DNA of 64,000 nucleotides, from positions 1,302,001-1,366,000 of the forward strand of contig NC_010505.1 of assembly GCF_000019725.1 (NCBI RefSeq), given 5' to 3'. The notes beneath the pieces were generated by a model, which did no database searches, was not told the DNA's origin, and saw only the letters and a program-made list of their open reading frames with translations. The translations under genes and the position numbers were made by a program. This document shows, one piece after another, positions 26,757 through 33,673 of the stretch (its first letter is position 1; every line of letters begins with the position of its first letter). This DNA is from Methylobacterium radiotolerans JCM 2831. GTDB taxonomy: Bacteria; Pseudomonadota; Alphaproteobacteria; Rhizobiales; Beijerinckiaceae.

Positions 26757-26995
26757 GCGCGCGACGGACGCACATCCTGATGAACCGAGTCCCGCCACAG
26801 CAAAGCAGGCCTCGGAGCGCCACGACGCGAGCCGGTAGACACGGGTTTGGCGAATCTAGTCGGGACTTTTCCGTCGACGCCCGACTAGATTGTGCCGACG
26901 AAATCTGTCCCGTGCGGGTGCCAACGCGGTGATGCCCGGCATCGTTCCGCGCCGATCGGCCCGGCCCGGGCCGGCGACTGCGGGGGGCTTAGGGC

Positions 26996-27658
26996 TCAGA
27001 CGGTCGCCCGGGCCTTGAGCAGCTCGGTCTTGCGCACGAGGTCGGCCACGGAGCCGGCCTCCATCTTCCGCATGACGTTGCCGCGGTGGATCTTGACTGT
27101 GATCTCGCTGATGCCGAGGGCGTAGGCGATCTGCTTGTTGAGCAGCCCCTTGACGACGTGCGCCATCACCTCGGCCTCCCGCGCCGTCAGGGTCGCGGCC
27201 AGCGCCTCGAGTTCGGCGACCCCCGCGCTCGAGGCGCGCCGGGTCCTGTCCCGCTCGATCGCGACCGCGATGGCGTCGAGCATGTCCTGGTCGCGGAACG
27301 GCTTGGTCAGGAAGTCGAGCGCGCCCGCCTTCATGGCCTGGACGGTCATGGGGATGTCGCCGTGGCCGGTCATGAAGATGATCGGCATGCGGTTGCCCAT
27401 CGCGGCCAGCTTCGCCTGCAGGTCGAGACCGCTGGATCCCGGCAGCCGCACATCGAGGATCAGGCAGCCCGGGCGGTCCGGCAGCGTCGCCGCGAGGAGC
27501 TCGCTCGTCGCGCCGTAGGCGAGGGTGTCGAGGCCGACGGAGCGCAGGAGATCCTGGAGCCCCTCCCGGACGCCCTCGTCGTCCTCGACGATGACAACCA
27601 GCGGTGAGGCCGTGTCGGCGCCGGCTTTCGCCGCGCCACCCCGGACGTTGCCTGACAT
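26996..27658 (-). CDS. FixJ/StyR-type response regulator (receiver plus LuxR HTH)
   Basis: 220 residues. Receiver at about 18-135: VEDDEGV, phospho-acceptor Asp69 in LILDVRLPGSSG, FMTGHGDIPMTVQAMKAGALDFLTKPF (FixJ signature; Lys119). C-terminal LuxR helix-turn-helix at about 152-205: LTAREAEVMAHVVKGLLNKQIAYALGISEITVKIHRGNVMRKM. ATG 27658. Divergent from the transporter-kinase fusion (329-nt gap), which carries the FixL-type kinase core expected to phosphorylate it. As a member of the FixJ/StyR/TodT group it is my candidate for binding the six operators. Confidence 0.95.
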   Translation of the reverse strand: MSGNVRGGAAKAGADTASPLVVIVEDDEGVREGLQDLLRSVGLDTLAYGATSELLAATLPDRPGCLILDVRLPGSSGLDLQAKLAAMGNRMPIIFMTGHGDIPMTVQAMKAGALDFLTKPFRDQDMLDAIAVAIERDRTRRASSAGVAELEALAATLTAREAEVMAHVVKGLLNKQIAYALGISEITVKIHRGNVMRKMEAGSVADLVRKTELLKARATV

Positions 27659-27987
27659 CGTGATCGACGAGCCCCCGCGCGCCCCTGCCAGGCTGTCCGC
27701 GAGGACAGTGCTTACAGGTTGAATCCGCGCCCGATCAAGCCGACCGTCTTCGGACGGCGCAGCCGGTCCGCAGAGGCCGGACGCAGGGGCCGGACGCAGG
27801 GGCCGGGCGCAGGGGCCGCACCCGGCCGAACCTATCGACTTGCGGCCAAGCTTGTGGCTATGAGCGGTTGCACTGCCCCCGGGACTGGCTCAACCTCCAA
27901 CGCGATCAGCATGTCCCGGCTCCCGGGCTCGCGGGCGCCCCGTCCGGCCGTGCACCCGTATGGCAGGCTGCGGAGCGAGGCGCGGAG
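27659..27987. other. divergent promoter region with 13-bp tandem repeat
   Basis: 329 nt between the FixJ-type regulator and the transporter-kinase gene. It contains three exact or near-exact copies of GGCCGGACGCAGG at 27775-27813. No full copy of the shared operator is present; the reading frames in it have no recognisable content. Confidence 0.6.
27775..27813. repeat. 13-bp tandem repeat, three copies
   Basis: GGCCGGACGCAGG twice, then GGCCGGGCGCAGG (one change), head to tail, followed by a fading fourth copy. Confidence 0.85.
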
Positions 27988-30507
27988 ATGATTGCGGTGA
28001 GCAACGCGCCTCCCAGACAAAAGACGGCGCGCGTCCTCCTCGCGAGCCTGATCGGCACGACGGTCGAGTTCTACGACTTCTACATCTACGCCACGGCGGC
28101 GAGCCTGATCTTCGGGCCGCTGTTCTTCCCGGCGGCGCTGCAATCGGCGGAGCTGATCAGCGCCTACGCGAGCTTCGGCCTCGCCTTCGTGGCCCGGCCG
28201 ATCGGCGGCGCGGTCTTCGGGCATTTCGGCGACCGGGTCGGGCGCAAGGCGACGCTTGTCGCCTCGCTCCTGCTGATGGGTCTCTCGACCTCGGCGATCG
28301 GGCTGCTGCCCACCTTCGCGCTGGCCGGCTGGCTCGCGCCCGTCCTGCTCTGCCTCCTCCGGTTCGGGCAGGGGCTGGCGCTCGGCGGCGAGTGGAGCGG
28401 CGCCGCCCTGCTGGCGCTGGAGAACGCCCCGCCGGGATGGCGCGCGCGCTACGCGATGTTCGCGCCGCTCGGGGCGCCCCTCGGCTTCTTCGTGGCCAAC
28501 GGCCTGTTCCTCGTCCTGACCCTGACCCTCAGCGCGGAGCAGTTCGCGGACTGGGGCTGGCGGGTGCCGTTCCTGCTCAGCGTGCCGCTCGTCTGGCTCG
28601 GGCTCTGGGTCCGCACCAATCTCGGCGAGACCGAGGAGTTCACCGCCGCCGTGAAGGACGCGCAGCCCCCGCGCGTCCCCTTCGTCGCGCTGATGCGCCA
28701 CCATGCCGGGCAGGTCGTCGCCGGGATGTTCGGCGTCGTCGCGTGCTTCTCGCTGTTCTGGACCGCCACCGCCTTCGCGCTCGGCTACGGCACGACGACG
28801 CTCGGCTATTCCCGGGCCTCGTTCCTGACGGTCGAGCTCGGCGCGATCCTGTTCATGGCCGCCGCCATCGTCGTCGCGAGCTGGTTGTCCGACCGGCTCG
28901 ACCCGGCCCGCGTCCTGATCGTCGGCTGCGCCGGGACGATCGCCTCCGGGATCCTGCTGGCGCCGATGCTCGGCAGCGGCTCCCTCGCGACGATCTTCGT
29001 CTTCCTGGCCTTCGCCCTGTGGGTGATGGGCTTCGTCAACGGGCCGCTCGGCGCGTGGCTGCCGAGCCTGTTCCCGCCGCAGGTGCGCTACACGGGCACC
29101 TCCGTGGCGTTCAACGTCGGCGGCATCATCGGGGGCGCCTTCTCGCCGATGATCGCGCAGGCGCTCGCCGAGCGCAGCGGCCTGACCGCGGTCGGCTTCT
29201 ACCTCGCGCTGACCGGCGGGATCAGCCTGATCGCCTTCGACACGAGCGCCCGCCAGCGCGCGCTGGGGGCACTGGCGCGGAGCGAGCGGCGCTACCGCGC
29301 GCTGTTCGAGCAGAGCCACGTCGCGCTGTGCGAGGTCGATCTCTCCGGGGCGCAGGCCCACCTCGCCGAGGCGCGGGCCGCCGGGCCGGGGACCGACCTC
29401 CGCGGGCAGGCCGATGCCGCGCTCGCCGCCGCCTGCGCGCGGCAGATCGCGCTGGTCGACGTCAACGACGCCACGGTGCAGCTCCTCGGCTGCCGGTCCC
29501 GCGACGCGGTCCTCGGCTCGATGAGCCGCTTCCTGCCGCCGGGCAACGATCTCGTCCTGCCGCTCCTGCAGCGGCTCGACCGGGCGGGCGGCCGGTTCGA
29601 GGCGCAGGGCCGCCTGATCCGCGCCGACGGGCGGGAGGTGACCGTGATCCTCGTCGTGGCGCTGCCGGACGACCCGGCGGCCTTCGACCGCGTCGCCTGC
29701 GCGATGATCGACGTGACCGAGCGGGAGCGCGCGAAGGAGGCGCTGCTCGCGGCCCAGGCCGAGCTGGCCCGCGCGGGCCGGGTCTCGACCGTCGGGGCGA
29801 TCTCCGCCTCCATCGCCCACGAGGTCAACCAGCCGATCGGCGCCATGGTGATGAGCGCCGAGGCCTGCCTGCGCTGGCTGCGGCGCGAGACGCCGGATCT
29901 GGAGGCGGCCGCGCGGGCGGCCGAGCGCGCCGTCCGCGACGGCATGCGGGCGAGCCGGATCGTGCAGCGGACGCGCGAGCAGCTCCGCCGCGACCGGAGC
30001 CAGCCCGAGATCGTCGACCTTCAGCCCCTCCTCGCGGAGGTCGTGGCGCTCCTCGATCGGGAGATCCTGGCGGCCGGGGCGACGGTGCGGACTCTGATCG
30101 CCGCGACCGAGGCGCGCGTCCTGGCCGATCGCGTCGAGATGCAGCAGGTCGTGGTCAACCTCGTGACGAACGGCCTGCACGCCATGCGCGATGCGCCCGA
30201 GACCCGCCGCGAGCTGCGGATCGCGCTCAGCGCTCCCGCGCCCGGTCGGCTTCGGATCGCGGTGTCCGACAGCGGCACCGGCATCGATCCGGAGCAGCTG
30301 CCCAAGCTGTTCAGCCCGTTCTTCACCACGAAGCGCGACGGGATGGGCATCGGCCTCGCGATCTGCCGGACCATCGTCGAGTCCCATGGCGGGACGCTGA
30401 CCGCCCGGAACAACGACAGTCCCGGCGCGACCTTCGCGGTCGATCTTCCGGCGGCCGAGCCGGACCGAGAGAGCCGCGCGGCGGAACCCGCCGCGGCGAG
30501 CGCCTGA
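27988..30507 (+). CDS. MFS (MHS-family) transporter fused to PAS-histidine kinase
   Basis: 839 residues in one open frame. Residues 1-425 are a full 12-helix major-facilitator transporter of the metabolite:H+ symporter type: GTTVEFYDFYIYATAA, the loop signature RPIGGAVFGHFGDRVGRK, RFGQGLALGGEWSGA, PSLFPPQVRYTGTSVAFNVGG. Residues about 430-590 are PAS-like (YRALFEQSHVALCEVDLSG, DVNDATVQLLGC, DVTERERAKEAL). Then a FixL-class kinase: SASIAHEVNQPIGAMVMSA with His611, N-box VVNLVTNGLHAM, G1 DSGTGIDPEQLP, F-box FSPFFTTKRDGMGIGLAIC. ATG 27988 after GCGGAG. It could sense flux or binding of its solute directly, like CbrA-type transporter-kinases. The partner is probably the divergent FixJ-type regulator. 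Confidence 0.95.
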   Translation: MIAVSNAPPRQKTARVLLASLIGTTVEFYDFYIYATAASLIFGPLFFPAALQSAELISAYASFGLAFVARPIGGAVFGHFGDRVGRKATLVASLLLMGLSTSAIGLLPTFALAGWLAPVLLCLLRFGQGLALGGEWSGAALLALENAPPGWRARYAMFAPLGAPLGFFVANGLFLVLTLTLSAEQFADWGWRVPFLLSVPLVWLGLWVRTNLGETEEFTAAVKDAQPPRVPFVALMRHHAGQVVAGMFGVVACFSLFWTATAFALGYGTTTLGYSRASFLTVELGAILFMAAAIVVASWLSDRLDPARVLIVGCAGTIASGILLAPMLGSGSLATIFVFLAFALWVMGFVNGPLGAWLPSLFPPQVRYTGTSVAFNVGGIIGGAFSPMIAQALAERSGLTAVGFYLALTGGISLIAFDTSARQRALGALARSERRYRALFEQSHVALCEVDLSGAQAHLAEARAAGPGTDLRGQADAALAAACARQIALVDVNDATVQLLGCRSRDAVLGSMSRFLPPGNDLVLPLLQRLDRAGGRFEAQGRLIRADGREVTVILVVALPDDPAAFDRVACAMIDVTERERAKEALLAAQAELARAGRVSTVGAISASIAHEVNQPIGAMVMSAEACLRWLRRETPDLEAAARAAERAVRDGMRASRIVQRTREQLRRDRSQPEIVDLQPLLAEVVALLDREILAAGATVRTLIAATEARVLADRVEMQQVVVNLVTNGLHAMRDAPETRRELRIALSAPAPGRLRIAVSDSGTGIDPEQLPKLFSPFFTTKRDGMGIGLAICRTIVESHGGTLTARNNDSPGATFAVDLPAAEPDRESRAAEPAAASA

Positions 30508-30533
30508 ACCGCGGAGAGCGGGTCAGGGAGTGG

Positions 30534-31916
30534 TCAGGGGGCGGGCACGGCCGAGAACAGGCTGTTCAGCCCCTCCGCGGTGGTCGGGTGGGCGAGGATC
30601 GCGTCGCGCAAAGCCGTGTAGGGCAGGCCGGCGAGCATCGCGACCTGGACCGCGGCCATGACCTCGCCGGCCTCCGCGCCGAGCATCGTGAAGCCGAGGA
30701 TCCGATCGTCCGGTCCGATGACGGCCTTCATGAAGCCCTCGGTCTGCCCGGTCGTCCGCGTGCGCAGCACCGCCGCCATCGGCAGCTTGGCGACCCGGAC
30801 GGCATCGCCGCGGGCGCGCGCCTCGGTCTCGGTCGATCCGACCCGCGCCAGCGGCGGGTCCGTGAACAGGCAGGCGGGCATCAGCCGCCCCGCGGTCGAG
30901 CGCGGGATCCCCGCGAGATCGTCGCGGATCACGCGGAAATCGTCCGCGGAGGCGTGGGTGAAGGCCGGGCTGCCCGCGCACTCGCCGATGGCCCAGACGC
31001 CCGGCGCGCTCGTCCGCAGACGGTCGTCGACCTTGATCACGCCCCGCTCGGTGAGGTCCACCCCCGCGCGGTCGAGGCCGATCCCGCCGGTATTCGGCGC
31101 GCGGCCCGCCGCGACGAGGATGTGGCTTCCGGCGATGACCGCCTCGCCGCCGCCGTCGCGCACCGTGATCTCCACGGCGTCGCCCGAACGGCCGCGCACG
31201 CGCACGACCTCCGTGCCGGTGCGGATGGCCAGCCCCTCGGCCTCGAGGAGCTGCGCGAGCGCGGAGGCCACGTCCGGATCCTCGCGGCCCGCGATCTGCG
31301 CCCCGTGCTCGATCACCGTCACCGCGCTGCCGAACCGGCGGTAGGCCTGGGCCAGTTCGAGGCCCACGTAGCCGCCTCCGAGGACGACGAGGTGGGCGGG
31401 CACGGCGTCGAGTTCGAGCGCCTCGATATTCGTCAGCGGTTCCGCGTCGCACAGGCCCGGGACGTCGGGGATGGTCGGGCGCGTGCCGAGGTTGAGGAAG
31501 ATCCGCTCGGCCGTCAGCGCGCGGGACCCGCCCGCGTTCAGCGCGACCGTGAGCGCCCTGGGCCCCGTGAAGGCGGCCGTTCCCATGATGAGCTCCGCGC
31601 CGCTGTCGCGGTAGCGGTCGAGGTGCATGTCGACGAGGCCGCGGACCATCGCCCGCTTGCGCTCGACCACCCGGGCCATGTCCACCGCGACCGGGCCGGT
31701 CTCGATGCCGTACCGGTCGGCGTGCCGGGCGAGATGGGCGATCTCGGCGCTCCAGATCTCGTTCTTGCTCGGCAGGCAGTTGGTGTTGGGGCAGGAGCCC
31801 CCGATCCAGCGGCGCTCGACCACCGCGACCCGCTGCCCGGCCTTGGCCAGGTGCCAGGCCAGGAACTTGCCACCCTCGCCGCTGCCGATCACGAGCGCAT
31901 CGTAGTGGTCGTCCAT
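30534..31916 (-). CDS. FAD/NAD(P) disulfide oxidoreductase (mercuric reductase/RclA-like)
   Basis: 460 residues. FAD motif ALVIGSGEGGKFLAWHLAKAG, redox-active disulfide Cys42-Cys47 in GGSCPNTNCLPSK, second dinucleotide motif LVVLGGGYVGLELAQAYRRFG, FAD-binding WAIGECAG, and C-terminal dimer interface LPYTALRDAILAHPTTAEGLNSLF, which resembles the end of E. coli RclA. No C-terminal Cys pair as in true MerA and no N-terminal metal-binding domain. ATG 31916 preceded by GGAGG at 7 nt. Site C lies 61 nt upstream; the gene is divergent from an RclC-like gene. Likely reduces a metal, quinone or electrophile; substrate unknown. Confidence 0.9.
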   Translation of the reverse strand: MDDHYDALVIGSGEGGKFLAWHLAKAGQRVAVVERRWIGGSCPNTNCLPSKNEIWSAEIAHLARHADRYGIETGPVAVDMARVVERKRAMVRGLVDMHLDRYRDSGAELIMGTAAFTGPRALTVALNAGGSRALTAERIFLNLGTRPTIPDVPGLCDAEPLTNIEALELDAVPAHLVVLGGGYVGLELAQAYRRFGSAVTVIEHGAQIAGREDPDVASALAQLLEAEGLAIRTGTEVVRVRGRSGDAVEITVRDGGGEAVIAGSHILVAAGRAPNTGGIGLDRAGVDLTERGVIKVDDRLRTSAPGVWAIGECAGSPAFTHASADDFRVIRDDLAGIPRSTAGRLMPACLFTDPPLARVGSTETEARARGDAVRVAKLPMAAVLRTRTTGQTEGFMKAVIGPDDRILGFTMLGAEAGEVMAAVQVAMLAGLPYTALRDAILAHPTTAEGLNSLFSAVPAP

Positions 31917-31977
31917 CGTCCATCCTCCGCGGATCCGAGATTTCGGAAACACGTAAAGGCATCGCGATCGGCCGGAT

Positions 31978-31995
31978 ATCATGCGTCGGTATGAT
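31978..31995 (-). promoter_or_regulatory. shared 18-bp operator, site C
   Basis: On the minus strand reads ATCATACCGACGCATGAT, 61 nt before the flavin oxidoreductase start. One change from consensus in the right arm (CATGAT for TATGAT). Confidence 0.7.
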
Positions 31996-32169
31996 AGACC
32001 GGCCCTGACCGGCCGGCGCGCAGATTTGGTGCGCCCGCGGCCGCGCCGCGTGGCGCGATCGCCTCCGGCGGCAAGTCGATCACGGACGCTCATGCCTGCG
32101 CTCGACCTCGGAACACAGATGTCTTGCCGAACCCGCGGCCGCGTTCCGGACGAATATCGGATGATCAGA

Positions 32170-32187
32170 CCCAAACCTGCGTATGAT
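32170..32187 (+). promoter_or_regulatory. shared 18-bp operator, site D
   Basis: Reads CCCAAACCTGCGTATGAT, 124 nt before ATG 32312 of the RclC-like gene. Full match to the consensus. Confidence 0.75.
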
Positions 32188-32311
32188 TGAGCCGGATCGG
32201 CCCATCATCGAAGCTCCTCCCATCGCCGCCGCGCGATCATCCGTCCCGGCCGGCGCCTCTGCAGGGAGGCCTCAAGCCGTCCCGCGCCCTCAGCTTCGAA
32301 GGATCAGATCC

Positions 32312-32935
32312 ATGAACACGCAGGTTCGCCGCGTCCTCGGCCTCGTCTCCGGGCCGGGCTCGAACCGCCTCGGCCTCCAGGCCATGCGGGTCGCCATCGC
32401 GGTCGTCTTCCTCTGGATCGGCGCGCTCAAGTTCGTGCCCTACGAGGCCGACAGCATCACGCCCTTCGTCGCCAACAGCCCGGTCATGGCGTTCTTCTAC
32501 GCCCACCCCGACCAGTACGCCCAGCACCTCACCCACGAGGGCGAGCTCAACCTCGCCGCCCGCGCGTGGCAGACGGCCAACCACACCTACGCGTTCTCCC
32601 GCGGCCTCGGCACGGTCGAGCTGCTGATCGGCCTGCTCGTCCTCGCCGGCCTGGTGTCGCGGCGGCTGGGCCTGGCCGGGGCGGTGCTCGCCTTCCTCAC
32701 CCCGGTGGTGACCCTGTCGTTCCTCGTCACCACCCCCGAGGCCTGGGTCGCCGCGCTCGGCGATGCCCAGCACGGCTTCCCCTACCTGTCGGGCGCGGGC
32801 CGCCTCGTCCTCAAGGACGTCACCCTCATGGCCGGCGCCTGGCTCGTCCTCGCCGACAGCGCCCGCGCCGTCCTGCGCGAGGCGTCCGCGCCGGCGGCCC
32901 GGGCCCCGGCGCCCGCCCTCGCCGCGAAGGCGTGA
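32312..32935 (+). CDS. rclC: RclC/YkgB-family inner-membrane protein
   Basis: 207 residues, four predicted helices. The segment IGALKFVPYEADSITPFVAN, then MAFFYAHPDQYAQHLTHEGELN, AWQTANHTYAFSRGLGTVELLIG and HGFPYLSGAGRLVLKD follow E. coli RclC (YkgB, DUF417) almost word for word; in E. coli this protein belongs to the reactive-chlorine resistance regulon rclABC. ATG 32312 is the start preceding the conserved part; a longer frame from 32183 adds non-conserved residues. Divergent from an RclA-like flavoprotein and governed by operator site D. Function in the cell membrane under oxidant stress is inferred from RclC. Confidence 0.92.
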   Translation: MNTQVRRVLGLVSGPGSNRLGLQAMRVAIAVVFLWIGALKFVPYEADSITPFVANSPVMAFFYAHPDQYAQHLTHEGELNLAARAWQTANHTYAFSRGLGTVELLIGLLVLAGLVSRRLGLAGAVLAFLTPVVTLSFLVTTPEAWVAALGDAQHGFPYLSGAGRLVLKDVTLMAGAWLVLADSARAVLREASAPAARAPAPALAAKA

Positions 32936-33054
32936 ACGGCCGCCTACGTGCGGCCGCGGGAAGCTTTCAGGACCGAGACCCGGGACGATGGACTGTCTTC
33001 GGCCGACCCTGATCTCGGATCCGGCCGCAGAGAGGCACCGTTTCGGGTGACGAC

Positions 33055-33072
33055 CCCTAACCTTCGTATGAT
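33055..33072 (+). promoter_or_regulatory. shared 18-bp operator, site E
   Basis: Reads CCCTAACCTTCGTATGAT, 143 nt before ATG 33216 of the molybdenum hydroxylase operon. One departure from consensus at position 4. Confidence 0.75.
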
Positions 33073-33215
33073 TCCGCGCGGCCGGGAGCGGCTGTACCTC
33101 TCGCGATACAGCACACGACACAGGCCGCGCCTTCGGCCGCCCCCGGACACACGTCGCCCGGCCGGTTCGCACGCCGAGACACGTCGCGCCGTCCCCCATT
33201 CCACGAGGTCGAACG

Positions 33216-33662
33216 ATGGTCCAGCTCACGATCAATGCGCGCCGCTACACGGTGGACGCGGAACCGGACACGCCGCTGCTGTTCGTCCTGCGCGACAGCC
33301 TCGGGCTGACCGGCACGAAGTACGGCTGCGGCATCGGGCAGTGCGGCGCCTGCACGGTCCTCCTCGACGGCGCGGCGACCCGCTCCTGCCAGGTCCCGCT
33401 GGAGAGCGTCGGCGACCAAGCCATCACCACGATCGAGGCGATCGAGCAGGATCCGGTCGGCGCCCGGGTCGTGGCCGCCTGGGTCGGCATCGAGGTGCCC
33501 CAGTGCGGCTACTGCCAGTCCGGGCAGGTCATGGCCGCCACGAGCCTGCTCAAGCAGACCCCGAAACCGACCGAGGCCGACATCGCCGGCGCCATGACCA
33601 ACCTGTGCCGGTGCGGAACCTACAACGCCATCGCCGCCGCCGTGCGGCAGGCCGCGGCCTGA
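33216..33662 (+). CDS. [2Fe-2S] subunit of a xanthine-oxidase-family molybdenum hydroxylase (IorA type)
   Basis: 148 residues. Plant-ferredoxin-type cluster ligands in KYGCGIGQCGACTVLLDG ... SC, and the second cluster in PQCGYCQSGQVM ... NLCRCGTYNAI. The arrangement is that of the small subunit of two-subunit enzymes (isoquinoline 1-oxidoreductase, membrane-linked aldehyde dehydrogenases), which lack an FAD subunit and pass electrons to a cytochrome. ATG 33216. The large subunit follows after 11 nt. Site E lies upstream. Confidence 0.95.
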   Translation: MVQLTINARRYTVDAEPDTPLLFVLRDSLGLTGTKYGCGIGQCGACTVLLDGAATRSCQVPLESVGDQAITTIEAIEQDPVGARVVAAWVGIEVPQCGYCQSGQVMAATSLLKQTPKPTEADIAGAMTNLCRCGTYNAIAAAVRQAAA

Positions 33663-33673
33663 GGAGGCGCACG

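Larger units (their letters stand above)
31917..32311. other. divergent regulatory region carrying operator sites C and D
   Basis: 395 nt between the flavin oxidoreductase and the RclC-like gene. Each gene has its own copy of the shared operator, in its own direction. No coding content is evident. Confidence 0.7.

Noticed and set aside
27960..27975. CACCCGTATGG upstream of the MFS-kinase gene as a seventh operator
   Set aside because: The half-sites ACC and CGTATGG are present but the two spacer bases are missing, and the left arm does not match.
27832..30387. 851-codon frame on the minus strand opposite the MFS-kinase fusion
   Set aside because: Low-complexity Arg/Gly/Asp/Gln composition without motifs, fully antisense to a protein with clear domains; a typical high-GC shadow.
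32183..32311. Longer start for the RclC-like protein at ATG 32183
   Set aside because: The extra 43 residues lack similarity to RclC, which begins near MNTQVRRVLGLV, and the frame begins within operator D.
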